Shown here: piece after piece, positions 11,649 through 22,828 of the stretch
How positions within the stretch are numbered: the stretch's first letter is position 1
Layout: the number at the start of each line of letters is the position of its first letter
Source of the DNA: Cyanodermella asteris
Lineage: Eukaryota; Ascomycota; Lecanoromycetes; Ostropales; Stictidaceae
Reading direction: 5' to 3'
DNA length: 64,000 nt
Assembly (NCBI GenBank): GCA_900618795.1
Contig: UYJD01000005.1
Location: 1,034,522-1,098,521, forward strand
Made by a program: the position numbers and the translations under genes
Notes under the pieces: model-generated
Database searches by the model: none
The model's input: only the letters and a program-made list of their open reading frames with translations
Told to the model about the DNA's origin: nothing

Positions 11649-12000
11649 CGGATTTTATCTGGAAGTGGAGGCCCAGCTGCGAAGGATTGTATCATGTCAT
11701 GACTGAATGCTCATCTCACCTCAGGCACCGAAGGTACGGTTCTTCATGTGAAAGCGCAATTATTATATGATCTGAGTACGACAATGCTTGCCCCAAGCCT
11801 AATCAACAACACTTTGCTCTCCAGTCCCAGAGGACCCAAATAGTAGATTTAGCTTTGCCCAGTACATCTCCACATCACACAAGTGAAAGAGCAATTCCTT
11901 TTTGCAAGGTCCGATTGCATGCAGTGTGGAACCGTCTTCAGAGCCGACACGACGTTATACGCTCGATATGTCCTCTAGTCCGACTGTTTCACCTCATCCT
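11649..12000. other. Short intergenic region between convergent genes
   Basis: These 352 bases separate the 3' ends of the receptor gene and the dehydrogenase gene. No frame, repeat or RNA gene is evident. Confidence 0.6.
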
Positions 12001-13140
12001 TCACAGGTCGGTCGCATCAAGGCCAACAACATCCAACAGGCCCTTCTCCTGCAACTTCAACTCCTCGTTCACCTTCCGCCACAACCTCAACCTGCAATCG
12101 CGGTCCTTGGTCTGCGGCATGGGCTCCTCTTCCCAGATTCGGTTGAAGTATCTACCGCCGCCCTTGCCCTTCCGGCTGCCCACGCCCGCAATCTTCCGGT
12201 TCGGACCGGCGTCCTTGCTCGTCGCGGCATTCAAGATGGCATAGCTGCCTTGTTCGGGACTGATGCCTAGTATCCACGCCATAACCTTCACGACAAACGT
12301 CTTGAGCCCGTTGCCGGAGTTGAGCTGCCAGATGCCGGATTGGACGTAGCCCGGGTGCACGCCGTTGACGGTGATGTGGCGGGTCTCGTCGTGCTGCAGG
12401 AAGCGGTGTTGGAGTTCGGTCAGCCACGTCTGGAACCAGAGCTTGTTGTTCTGATAGTACTGGACGCCCTCGCTACCCGGATTGCCTTTCTCGGCGTTGA
12501 AGTTGCCGAGGTCCCACTTGCCGAGATAGTGGAAGCAGGATGTCGTGCAGACGACACGCGGAGCGGGAGCTTTCTGCAGCGATGGAAGGAGTCGGAGCGT
12601 CAGGAGGACGTGAGAGAGGAAGTTGACCTGGTGGATGATTTCGAATCCGTCCTTGGTGCGGAAGGCGCCAACCGAGCCCGTGGGTGAGGATCCCATCCCG
12701 CCGTTGTTGCAGAGAATGTCCAGTGGTCGGCCGGTGGCGAGCCATCGCTCCGCGAACGCTTCGACGCTGGCGATGGAGGCGAGGTCGAGCTCCCACCATT
12801 CGATTGTCGACTCGACGCCCTCGGCTGCGGCGCGCTCCTTGCACTCCTTCACGACGTCTTCCGGGTGGATCTCGTGGGGAGGCGGGTTTCTGCAGGCGAG
12901 GATCAGGTTGGCGCCCCAGGAGGCGAATTTCAGCGCAGCTTCGCGACCGATGCCATTGTTGGAGCCGCTGATGATGATCCATTGGCCGTCGAGCTCGACA
13001 TCTGGGAGGGACGCGTCTGTCAAGCGCTTTCCTCTCATGCCTTTAAGGTCTTGTGTGTGGACCCACCAGGCAGATGGCTCTTGAATTGTGAGGGGAGCAT
13101 CGTAAGGAATGTTGTTGAGATCTAATTTATCGGCGGCCAT
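12001..13140 (-). CDS. Short-chain dehydrogenase/reductase
   Basis: A 379-aa intronless SDR with an NAD(P)-binding Rossmann fold. The glycine motif is GSNNGIG (S replaces the usual T of TGxxxGxG) after the strand QWIIISG. An ACR basic residue follows the second strand, suggesting NADP(H) preference. The NNAG motif appears as CNNGG, the catalytic Ser lies in CTTSCFHYLG and the Tyr/Lys pair in YYQNNK; a PG motif follows (VHPGYVQSG). The layout resembles the fungal WW-oxidoreductase/retinol-dehydrogenase-like group, with an N-terminal extension of ~50 residues and a C-terminal ~90-residue tail. The substrate cannot be inferred. It is convergent with the receptor gene and not part of a visible cluster. 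Confidence 0.88.
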   Translation of the reverse strand: MAADKLDLNNIPYDAPLTIQEPSAWWVHTQDLKGMRGKRLTDASLPDVELDGQWIIISGSNNGIGREAALKFASWGANLILACRNPPPHEIHPEDVVKECKERAAAEGVESTIEWWELDLASIASVEAFAERWLATGRPLDILCNNGGMGSSPTGSVGAFRTKDGFEIIHQVNFLSHVLLTLRLLPSLQKAPAPRVVCTTSCFHYLGKWDLGNFNAEKGNPGSEGVQYYQNNKLWFQTWLTELQHRFLQHDETRHITVNGVHPGYVQSGIWQLNSGNGLKTFVVKVMAWILGISPEQGSYAILNAATSKDAGPNRKIAGVGSRKGKGGGRYFNRIWEEEPMPQTKDRDCRLRLWRKVNEELKLQEKGLLDVVGLDATDL

Positions 13141-14009
13141 GATGAAAGTTTACAAGACGGATAGATGCTGAGCTGTATGCAGTCTGCCGAACGTCTATGG
13201 GTAAGTAAATCTGTGGAGAAGATTGTTCGATGGCCGGGAAGATGTATTCTACGGTTGCCTTGGAGTAGTGCCTCGGTTGTGGCTTGAATAAAGCTACGTT
13301 GGGTCCGGTGCTAAGAACACCACGAGACGATAATGGATCACCAAGCTGATTCGGATCATATGGTTGCAGACTGAGCTACGGGACGCCCCATTCTGCAAAG
13401 TCGGACTTGACCATGGCCAGATGCTAAGCGTTTCGGGGGAAATGGGGTTGACCCTTTGCCGCACTCCTTGATGCCTCGGTAAGCTTTTATGGCGCGAAAC
13501 GTGGTTGACAGAAGCCTGAAACCAAAGCTCTACCGCAGAGCGCTGAATCGTCAGACCTCATGAGTCTTATGGATGGCTCAATAACATAGTATGGGGTTGA
13601 GACCTCACGGAAGCGGACGCGTTGTTCTTTCCCAGGTCTCCTGCAAGACTGCTATACTGGTCACCTATTACGGAATACGGGTCGCGTCGTGCCAAGAATA
13701 TTGACACTTGCATGTGCACAGCCGTGCGATCGCTGCTCTGGAAGATTCAGGCGTCTATAGAAGGGCTTGTCCCACACATGAGCGGGCATATTGCGAGAAA
13801 GTGCGAGCTCAGATCTCGGCCTCGGCTTACCCCAAAAGGGCCAAAGTCAACAGAGATTCCCGCTTAGATAATCAGCATCCGACACTAATCCCATTCAAGC
13901 ACTTTCGAAGTCTTGGCGTTGACCTCACGAAACGTACCTGAAGCTCCACCGATTGAGCTCTCAGTTATCGACCAATTGAGCACCTGTTTCATCCCTATAT
14001 CTGCCCACC
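13141..14009. other. Divergent promoter region, no gene seen
   Basis: This 870-base region lies between the divergently transcribed dehydrogenase and complex I subunit genes. Only short frames occur. It presumably carries both promoters; I could not identify a specific binding site with confidence. Confidence 0.5.
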
Positions 14010-14956
14010 ATGAGGTCGTCAGGTGTACGGCTTGCAAAGCAAGTCTCCGAACGATACCTATCTGCCGGCCACCCCACCGGTCTCGCGGGCCTCCTCACAC
14101 ACCCGGCACCGCGACCAGCACTCATCAAAATCTACAACCGCACCCTCGAAGCTCTTCAATCCTTCCCCAAAGACTCCGCATACCGCACCTCCGTCGAGGC
14201 CATCACAAAGCACCGACTCAGCATCATCGAGGCGACCAAGCCCGAGGGCTACGACGCGTGGCTTCAGCGGACCGAAGAGCAGCGAAAGCACGCCGAGGCG
14301 AATGACAGTATTCGGCTTGTTCCTCAGAAGGGCAGACAGCGATGGGACGACAGAGATATGGAGTGGGATGCGACGGGGTTGACGGATGAATTTCTCGAGG
14401 GTGCCGAGGGCCCCTTCCTACCGGGCGAATTGGACAGAATTTTGAAGAGAAAGGCGGCTGGACGTACGCCCGAGGAGACGCGAGCAATAGAACAAAACAA
14501 CGAAGACGGGAAGCAAATCCAGGATAAGTTCAGCGCTTTTCTGCAGGAGAAGATTGCAGGTTCCGAGGATAAGGCAATTCCCAAGGAGAAGTTGTCAGAG
14601 TATGTGGCGGAATTCCAGCAGAAGGAAGGCTTAGTGGCGAAGGAAGAGCCGACCGAGAGGGAAATCACCGAAATTGAGATTGAGAATGAACCGCCATTGA
14701 CCGCGCAGCAGTAAGTCGTCCCACGCAGTGTTTCGGCCAGGCGAGTGCTAATCAATTTCGCAGGGTCAGTGAGCTTGAGGGCAAGTTTGGAGCTGGACTC
14801 TTGGAAGAAGTTATTGAAGTCGCCAAGGGCGAACTCAAGCTTGTCAGCGTCATGGAGAAGCATAAGGTCTGGGAAGAGCTTGTCGAGCGAGCACCCGAAG
14901 GGCAGTGGTCCTACTTTGAGCGTGCCCGACACGTCAAGGAGACACAAAGGCCTTAG
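14010..14956 (+). CDS. NADH:ubiquinone oxidoreductase 29.9 kDa subunit (NDUFA5 family)
   Basis: An accessory subunit of mitochondrial complex I, matrix-arm side, of the NDUFA5/B13 family (Neurospora 29.9/32 kDa-type). Two exons, 14010-14710 and 14764-14956, with a 53-nt intron (GTAAGT..CTAAT..CAG), give 297 aa. Diagnostic N-terminus: RYLSAGHPTGLAGLLTHPAP, then a helical segment (LIKIYNRTLEAL) and YRTSVEAITKHRLSIIE with GYDAWL. The fungal-specific C-terminal extension is charged; the second exon adds QVSELEGKFGAGLLEEVIEV and ends FERARHVKETQRP. The protein starts MRSSGVRLAKQ without a long cleavable presequence, as is usual for this subunit. It converges on the glycosylase gene only 62 nt away. 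Confidence 0.9.
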
Positions 14957-15018
14957 ATCTGAATATATCAAGACCCTAACAATGTATATCGATGTCCTAA
15001 CAGAAGCGTCTTCTTGTT

Positions 15019-15990
15019 TCAAAATGCACTGCTCCGTCTGCGTTTCCCCGTTTCCCAATCCCAATCCCAGCCCTCTTTTGCCCATTGCCATTTCAGATAA
15101 GCACGAAGTTCCTTGTCCAAGGGCACAACTCGCTTCCACTCCGGCTCAAAGCCCGGAGCCGCGTCTCGACCGAGCCAGTCCTTTGCCAGCCCTCTCATCC
15201 GATCGCTATGAAATATGCGAAAGCTATCCAACGCGTACGGCCCGACGCCAGGCAAATGGGATATCTCCCAAAACTTGGCGTCAGTCGACACCTCGTCGTT
15301 TGCCACATCGGGCGACACATCGGGCTCGGCCTTGCCATCGAGGTCGTCTTCGCCCCTCAACTCAACGAGAGGCACGTCCACGTATTTCCTGTCCCTCACC
15401 TTCGAGTAGCCTCTGCCCGGAACGGGCGGTTTCGCCAGCCACGTACTTGCCATATCGATCAGCCTCTTCGCCCTGCCATTATACAATCCAATCGGGTACA
15501 GCATGTCAGCCACATCCTCGAATCCGGCACCAGCCAACGCCTGCGGGTCGGGATACGTGCCGAGCAACCGATCCAAGACCGGCCGAGCCTGCTTCCCCGT
15601 CGTCTGGTTCCACAGTATGGCCTGCACGACGAGTGCATACAAGCTCTCCGAGAGGCTTTCTTGAACGAGTCCGAAGCGATGCTCGGCAAGCGGCTTTCCA
15701 GCCCTCCGGACGCCCGCGTCGAGTGTTGTTCGAGGGGAGAGCTTGACGATTGCGCCGTCGGAGGTTGCCCGCTTGGCCCAGGGTTGTTCTTTGTGGAAAC
15801 GACTGGTCTTGCCGGTGCTCTTGCGGCGAGGGGGCGGTGCTTCGATTGAGCGCTCCCCGGTGATGCTTTCGGATTTGGCTTGAGATGCTCTTTCTGGAAA
15901 AGCAGCAGTCATTGATCGGGTCAGTCGTCTCTGCGATCCGGGGGGATCTGCGGGCGCAGACTCTGCGCCGCGGCGCGAGGGTACTCCCAT
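15019..15990 (-). CDS. MBD4-like HhH-GPD DNA glycosylase (no methyl-CpG-binding domain)
   Basis: A 323-aa base-excision-repair glycosylase. The core has LVVQAILWNQTTGKQARPVL (helical start of the HhH-GPD fold), the helix-hairpin-helix ISHLPGVGPYALDSFRIF, and WKRVVPLDKELRAYLKW, which carries the catalytic Asp in the pattern W-K-x-V-x-P-x-D-x-x-L-x-x-Y of MBD4. MBD4 removes T or U opposite G, including deaminated 5-methylcytosine. Unlike the vertebrate protein there is no MBD domain; the ~90-residue N-terminus is basic and disordered (SRRGAESAP, SQRRLTRS). An acidic insert (GEDDLDGKAEPDVSPDVAND) lies before the HhH. The ATG at 15990 is chosen because the in-frame codons upstream encode a non-conserved hydrophobic stretch and start only with GTG. 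The function matters in a fungus, where cytosine methylation and RIP generate T:G mismatches; whether this strain methylates is unknown. Confidence 0.85.
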   Translation of the reverse strand: MGVPSRRGAESAPADPPGSQRRLTRSMTAAFPERASQAKSESITGERSIEAPPPRRKSTGKTSRFHKEQPWAKRATSDGAIVKLSPRTTLDAGVRRAGKPLAEHRFGLVQESLSESLYALVVQAILWNQTTGKQARPVLDRLLGTYPDPQALAGAGFEDVADMLYPIGLYNGRAKRLIDMASTWLAKPPVPGRGYSKVRDRKYVDVPLVELRGEDDLDGKAEPDVSPDVANDEVSTDAKFWEISHLPGVGPYALDSFRIFHSDRMRGLAKDWLGRDAAPGFEPEWKRVVPLDKELRAYLKWQWAKEGWDWDWETGKRRRSSAF

Positions 15991-16877
15991 GATGAGATGA
16001 GAATTGAGGTTATCGCTGCACTTCAAACAGATACTAAGACGGCCGCGGGATAGTCTTGATATTACTATGATACAAAAAGACAGATTGCAGTAGTAGATCA
16101 CTTCTTTACAAGGATGGAATTCGTCAGTTACAGAAGAGGCGGTTCCGCTTGTTCCAGCAGCAACGAATAAGCAAGGCGCCCATCTCTGTGAGCTTGTCTC
16201 ACCATTTCGCTACTGGCTAGGTCCACCAAACGCTGATGAAACCGGGTGGGTAAAGCTAGGACTTGCAAGCGGTTGCCCCTTGTCGAAGTTGTTCGAATTC
16301 AAGGCCTCGCAGGGTCAATATGGACAAGTGTGAGCACAACGCAGAGAATGATATAAAGCTGATGGTGGCGCACATGCAATCCTGTGTGTATTCGACCGCC
16401 CCGTCGCAAATCTACAAGAGCGCAATGATCAACTCAGATTCAGGAAGAGCCTGTCGAAACCCACTTCAATTCGCAAGCTCTAATGCTCGAATAACAATAA
16501 GCACATTAGTGTACTTCTATCTTTACAAGGATCCAATCAGTCCTCCGGTAGACCTCTAGGACCATCACGCCGTGCTAAACGTTCGTTCGAACCCGTATCT
16601 CCGTACCTCGTGCGTCGTTCTGTAAGCAAAGGGCATCACGTCATTCATGTCCGTCGGTCAGCCGAAGTCGTGCGATAGCCTGTCCCAGCTCATGCAGTTG
16701 TGCATCGTATGTGCGTGGGCTCTGTCCGGCCCGATATTGGTCTAACACTCTCGCCTTTCACGGACGGGGTGCATTTGCGCGATTGCACTGCGTGAATCTC
16801 TTCGTCGGCGACTGTTTGATCGACTTCGCTGACGTGTTTGCGGAAAGGACAGGGCAAATTTTCGACTTGAGTCCGTC
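15991..16877. other. Intergenic region, nothing recognised
   Basis: This ~890-base region lies upstream of the glycosylase gene and downstream of the deubiquitinase gene. Short frames only. A GTTCGAA near 16580 resembles a tRNA B box, but no T-stem or acceptor stem pairs around it. Confidence 0.5.
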
Positions 16878-19800
16878 CTATCTGATGTACAAGGTATCTC
16901 CCCTGCCTGCACTCTTGTTCCGGTTGAGGTGATCGAGAGCGATCAGGTCGTCGCCATTGTCCAGCGCGAGAATGCTGTCTTCTGTTCATGATTAGCATTT
17001 CTTCTTCAAGCGGCAGCACACTATCAGCTTACCATCTTTGAGGTACTCAGGCTTGCTGTAAGGAAGTCGACTGATAAGAGCAAACTTGACCTCTTCGAGC
17101 CTCTTGCCCTTGAGGCCTGTCCGTGCGCTTAATCGCGGTTTCAAGTCTTCCAGTGTGTCATTCTCAGCGACCCACAAAGTGAACGGGATGCCAAAAGGCC
17201 TGCTGCTTTCCTTTTCGAAGTGAAAGCACGCAAATTCCCGGCCTTTGAGGCCCTTGACCTCAGCGGCAGCCTTGGCCTCAAGCTCAGGCTCCGGAATGAG
17301 CTCTGCAACAAGTGTAGTGGCGAAGTCCGCAATGCCAGTGATCGGATGGTCCACAACAAACTCCTTCTGGATCTTGGACGCATGTACGTTGTACAGGCGA
17401 ATGTTGGCCAACGTTGCGTCGTCAAGGTTTGCCTTCTTCTTCAACGCCGCAAGGATGTCACTCACGGTACCACCTTTGGGCACAAGCAGCTCGAAAGTTT
17501 CTTCCTTAGTAATGCCCTCGGAAACATATGTGACCTTGTAGGCCTTCTTCGATTCAAGTTCTTGCAGAGACATTTCCAGAACTTCGTAGAACAGAGCATC
17601 CTCCCGTTGTGACACGCCGTACGCGCTGACGGTGTGAGGATGCAGAATGTTCCACAACGGCTGGCCGGCAGGGCCCACACCCATGCTAGCGCTTTGTGGT
17701 TGCCTGCGGACGATGGCTTTGGGTTTGTTGGTCGTGAGGTTCATCGTCAAGAACCGAATGTGCGTAGGATCCTGGTTGAGATGCTCGCCAATCTTTGCTG
17801 CAAATTGGTCATAAGGTATTTTGCGATTTAGAGTCATCGAGAACGCCTCAGTTGAGGGGTCTTCTGGATTGAGAGAGCCGGGGAAGCGAGGATAGAACCA
17901 GACGACCACCCTATTTAAAAGGTAGTCGTAGTACTCCCTAACGCCAGGATAATTGCCGGCCTGTACCAGCGCTGCACTTTCTGAGTCTGAGATGGCCCGC
18001 TGAAAGCAGACGACATCACCATCTTGGATCTCGGCGGTCGAGATTGTGAGCTTGTTTTTCATGGGCTCAATCATGCTGTTCTTGATTTCCTCGAAGAGGA
18101 GCGCGCTCTGGTACTGCTTCTCTGGCCAATCCATGATCTTGCCAATGATCGGAAGAAGATCGCCAACCTTGGCATATCTCTTGATATATGTGTGGCCGAC
18201 ACCCACGAGGGTCTGTTGCTCGTGATCGAAGTATTTCAGGAAAATGAGGACATCGTAGTTGGAGTTTTGTGCTGCTTGGGTTTCAGGCCAGACAGCACTG
18301 CCATTTTCGATCGTTTGTGCTTGTTCGACCCAGAGGCGTATGGCACGTTCCCGTGGACAATGCCGTCTATATGCGTCTTCAAGAGTCTGGTCCAGATCGA
18401 GGAGAGGCTGATCTGGTCGGCTCGTCTTGTTTTGTCGGTTCACCATAACCCATAGACGCAGATGTTTTGCGTTTACGGATTTCTCCTCGGCAAGCTTCTC
18501 AATGAACTCGCCCACAGTTGAAGTTTTGAGGACCCGGTAGTAAGTCGGAGCGGCAGGGTTATCTGGGTCTGGTTCCCAACGAGCCAGGTCAAAGCCCTGG
18601 TATTCTCTGAAGTTGTCGTCCCAGATTGCAGCTGCTTGTATATACAAATGGGCTTCTTCTTTCTCCTTGCGCTTCAGCTCCAACTGTTGTTTCTCGTATG
18701 CTAGCTGTTTGGAAATGTGTTCAGGAGTCTCCTCTTCACTGACGGGTTTCAAGATCTCATCGACCCGAGTTTGACGAATGTAAACCAGCATGTAGGCACT
18801 CATCGATCGTTTTGTGGAGATTGTTCTGGTGTAAGGGTTGCGCAAAGATGGCGGCGTTGCACTGGTGTATTCTCCGCCAAAGTTCTCCTCGAGCGATTCT
18901 TTCAGTGTTGCACGCGTGACCTTCTCATCGTCAAATTTGTAGAAGTGCCCATCTTTGGTCGGCTTCAAGAAAGCATAGTAATGTCCCGCATTGAAATCGC
19001 CGCTATGTACCAGGACACCATGCAGTTGGTATGTCCACGACTCAGACTGGTCGGCAGACGACGACAGATATGGACCGGCGTCAAAAGTTTCTGGAAACTC
19101 GTATCGGTCATTGACCTTTGTCATTGCGTCCCGGTTGATGTCGTACTCAAATCTCTTCAGCTGTAGGTGTAGGACGGTGGGAAAACTCTCGAAAATCACG
19201 CCCTTCTTGGCATCTTGAAGTCCGAAGCCTTCGGCGAAATATTTATTGTCCCCTTCCAGAGTCTCGACTTGGATGTAATCTCGGAAGCTGTCGTCCAAGT
19301 TTTTGTTGCCACTGACATTGAGCTGAATGTCCCAAAAGTCCTCCATCCTTGACGACTCGTATTCGACATTGATGCACGAGATGTATGTTTTCATGCGCCC
19401 GACAAACATGTTCGCAAGAGCTTTCTCCGCAGGAGTGCCCTTCATCTTCTCCTCCAATCTGTCCATCAGGATTCTCGAGAGCTCTTGGACATCCTGTTGC
19501 TCGAAAATGTGTCGTGTTTCCCAGCCAAAGGACGCCGTCAGCTCCGCTGTTCCCACGGTGGTCTCGCTGGTCTGGAGTTGGCTAAATAATCGCTGTAACG
19601 CCCAGGCTGAATTGGATCGATCTGCTTCCTGCTCCGTAGGTATCTGATACACAGCTTTTCGAAATGCGTTTGTGAAATAGAGTGACTGCAGGAGGGAGTT
19701 CAGGTAACATGTTGCACCTTGATTTTTAAGACCGATCATGCCGGTCTCCTTTTTCGAATCGTAGTTGTTGAAGTTGTGCCATAATACTCCTGTTGGATCC

Positions 19801-20641
19801 TTGTATATCCGGACATAGGCCGAGACGTTGACCGTGTCATTCTCGATAAGAGGGCGGGACATGCCCTGGAAGCCAACTGCGAATAGTTTCCTGATTTCGA
19901 TGAAGCGCGAGAAGCCCCAATCCCCTTCCTCGGCATTAAAGCGATGTGTAGCAGCTGCAGGAGTCAGGGTCCGAACATGCATGATAAGCTGCGAGACTTA
20001 CAATGATGTACGTAGCAGCTTGGATCCTCCTTGTTCCACAAAACGATCATGAATTGCACGCAGGCGTACCAATTTTCCGGCACGTCTTCACCATAGCCGT
20101 GTTCCAGATAGAAGGCGGTTTGGTCGAGAACATTATTCGAGTAGGGAAAGAAAAGGACCTGCCTGGAAAATTACATCTCTGAGTCAGCAAGCCGACTTTG
20201 TATACAGGCTGTTCGAGAGAGTATGAAGCAAGCACTCACCAAGGTATGCCTCCGACCTCAAACTTAGGGCCGTGCTCACGCTTGCCCAGTTTCCCCCAAT
20301 CATCGATTGTCCATGTGAAGTTTCCTTCTGCTTCGATCTCCAGGTCGGCAACCTCAGGCATATGCTTAGCAACCAGTGCTTCCGGTTCGTCCGCTAACGG
20401 CTCCTCTATCTTCTCCTCTTGCGCACCGTTGATCGCCGTCGTGTCCATGGCTGATTCCGTTGGAGAATCAGCGGGGGTTATGATCGCCACATCTTGCTTA
20501 TCATCGAGGCCCTTCTCGTCAATCATTTCGTAATCGTCTGTCGAGTCCATGACCATGTCGGGATTATGCTGTAATAATTCCTTGTGAGCACGGAAATGCT
20601 GGTGCTGAGGGGCAGATGGCAGTATGACTTACCTGCTCCAT
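16878..20641 (-). CDS. ubp15: USP7/Ubp15-type ubiquitin C-terminal hydrolase
   Basis: A cysteine deubiquitinase of ~1174 aa. I read five exons: 20633-20641 (only MEQ), 20240-20568, 20002-20162, 17033-19954 and 16878-16981; introns of 64, 77, 47 and 51 nt all have GT..AG ends and keep frame. Order of domains: acidic N-terminus; MATH/TRAF domain (FTWTIDDWGKL, then VLFFPYSNNVLDQTAFYLEHG and GDWGFSRFIEI) that binds substrates; USP catalytic core with Cys box NQGATCYLNSLLQSLY, the HLQLKRFEYD strand and His box HSGDFNAGHYYAFLKP; then ubiquitin-like regulatory repeats to the end. The last exon (DSILALDNGDDLIALDHLNR) matches the conserved C-terminal tail of fungal USP7 homologues, supporting the final intron. 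In yeasts the family acts in endocytosis, peroxisome biogenesis and cell-cycle control. The neighbouring F-box-like and Gid7-like genes share only the general pathway. Confidence 0.93.
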
Positions 20642-21894
20642 GCTTCAAGGAAGCCGCGACGGAGCGACAGTTTCACTGCAAACGCGAAGATTGGACCAAG
20701 TGAGGTGAGACTCGAGATTGTGAGTACTGTCAAGGCAGGAACGACGGGCGGTATAGCTCGGAATGTGGCAGGCGTATTTCGGCCTTGTCAACGGCGGCGA
20801 AACCAGGTTCAGGCCACGGCCAAACTTGAATGGCAAGCTCGTCGCGCGAGGTGTGTGGGCGACGCAAGCTTGGGATTTTGGATAGGTAGGTACAGGATCC
20901 GTAAAGGCAGGGTTGTTCAGAGAAGAGGTGAAAGTGGGTACGGTCTCAAGAATCGTCAGAGTGCGTCAGCGATGTCATCCGAGACAAAGAGCTGGCGGGC
21001 ACGAAGCTGCAGGCGGTGGGAACTCATCCACGACGACTTCGGATGGGGATTCGCGACTCAGACGATCAGGAAGTAGGCTGGCAAAGCAGTGGGACAATGG
21101 CAGACGACAGCACGTTGGTTGTTTCCAGAGGTTGGAGCAAGCCCGTGCTCTCTCGCAACTCATGTGTGCTGTGCTGTGCTGCGCTGACGCTGTGCTGCCT
21201 TCGATCTCGCCGCCTACGCCTGTCGGAATATCTTCCGCTCCGGCTGGCGGGGTGAAATCAACAAGCCTGGAGTACCTACTCTTCTCGCCTTCACTTCATC
21301 ATATTCGAATTTAATGACTTCCATGTCGCCATGTCCTACGGCCTTCGCCCAAAGCAGCTCGTGAGCTGGGGCTGTATGGATGTGACCAACGCAATAACTT
21401 TCCCATGCGTCCTCGTCGCTCAGGGCTGTAGCGCAAGGACGAATTCGATGCTAACGCCATCATCATACCCAAGTTCCAGGGCTTTTCACCAGCTCAGGCT
21501 CTGGAAGGTTTAGTGCAAACATCATGAACTGAAGTGTTCTTACTTGCCGATAAGGCATCTTTTGCTTTGCTGTTTGGCAAGTGACGCTGATTCTCTGCTG
21601 TCATGACTCCATTGACGTCTTCATCGATCTTTCCTTCCGCTTGTTCAGTGAAGACAACCAGCCAACATTTGCGTTCGCGTAACAGCCTGTCTCATTGTAA
21701 TGCCGGCGCCCGATGTCTATCGCGGTAGATTAACTGAACGACCGCATCTGCATCCAAGTTCCTTTTGATGCTGTCAGACGCTTTCTAGGTCCTTGTATCT
21801 TGTTGCAGTATCCTCATTTGGACCATTTCATGACGGCACCTCAGCAATCGCGCCATTCTCTCACCACCCGAGCGCAGATTTAGTGGTCTTGATT
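20642..21894. other. Upstream region of the deubiquitinase gene, no gene supported
   Basis: This 1.25-kb divergent region holds frames of up to ~150 codons, rich in Arg/Ser and overlapping both strands, without recognisable domains. A short CTGTGCTG-type repeat occurs around 21165-21200. I see no reason to call a gene. Confidence 0.5.
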
Positions 21895-22737
21895 ATGGAA
21901 GAACAGCCAAAAGCAAAATTTCCAGAATGACATCCGTTCTTTCCGCCAAGAACAACCAGTCTTCCTGGCAAGCTGCACCCCGCTCCTGACCCTCAAAGCG
22001 CCGTCACCCACATTCTCGGACGTTTTGCTGCCAGTCGCGCTGCTGACGAGCCTGATGAGCCTGACGAAGCTTATCAACTCATCGAAGAAATATTGTGGAG
22101 CTTCACCTGGTCGAGTGCGTCTCGACGCACGCTGTTCAACATCAAGCAGAATTCGATATCGCAAAGCTCATACTTTCCTGTTGTTCTAAAAAGAACGCAT
22201 CTCTGGTACGACAAAGAGCTGTCCTTGGTCCTTCTGGATTCAACGGCGAGAGAAAGCACATTGCAATTCAACGCTTTGGCGCGCGCCGCAAAGATGGCCT
22301 ACGACCTCGATTACAAGCCCATGCAACCCTTTGATTTTGGCCTGGGCATGCTTGCTTGGCCACTCATCGACCGACCATCGTGCTGGTTAGTCACTACTTG
22401 GCGAAGCAAGTTTTGGATCGGAATGTTTGATAGGTCCACCGGCGTCATCTCGATGGTGATCGAACAAAAAGGCAGTTACCGGCCGAGAGAATTCAAGCTG
22501 ACGGAGGTCAATGATAGAACAGTTCTGAAGAATGTCTTTGAGCTTTTCATGGCTGGGCATCATCACCCAGCGAACCAGACGTACAAAGAGCTCAGTGAAA
22601 GGTTGGGATTGGTCTTGGGCGGGATCGTGGTGGTGCCGGGTATTAATGGAAACTTCCATGGCGCTGATGTCTGTTCTGGGCATACACTTGGGCCGGTAGA
22701 CTGGTCCGATGAGATCAAAGGAGAATCTCTTGTTTGA
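21895..22737 (+). CDS. Hypothetical protein, frame interrupted by an early TGA
   Basis: An unrecognised fungal protein. The frame starts with an ATG at 21895 (MEEQPKAKFPE), meets TGA at 21928-21930, then runs open for 269 codons to the stop at 22735-22737. The stretch after the TGA looks coding from its beginning: an acidic DEPDEPDEAYQLIEEILWSF helix, then a globular-looking part with WPLIDRPSCWLVTTWRSKFW and LSERLGLVLGGIVVVPG. No ATG occurs between the TGA and the Met at ~22294 (MAYDLDYKP), so either ~120 coding-like codons are untranslated, the TGA is a mutation or sequencing error, or a splice event removes it. No domain is recognised. It converges on the phosphoesterase gene, ~90 nt away. 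Confidence 0.45.
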
Positions 22738-22828
22738 CGTTGTCAATGGTGGACGTTCAGTACTTGGTATAATGACAAGATGACCACCTCTCAAGTGAGT
22801 ACAAAACAGACCGGCTTACAGGATACTG

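Noticed and set aside
16570-16610. GTTCGAACC resembling a tRNA B box
   Set aside because: Flanking bases do not form a T-stem, and no A box or acceptor stem is found at the expected distance.
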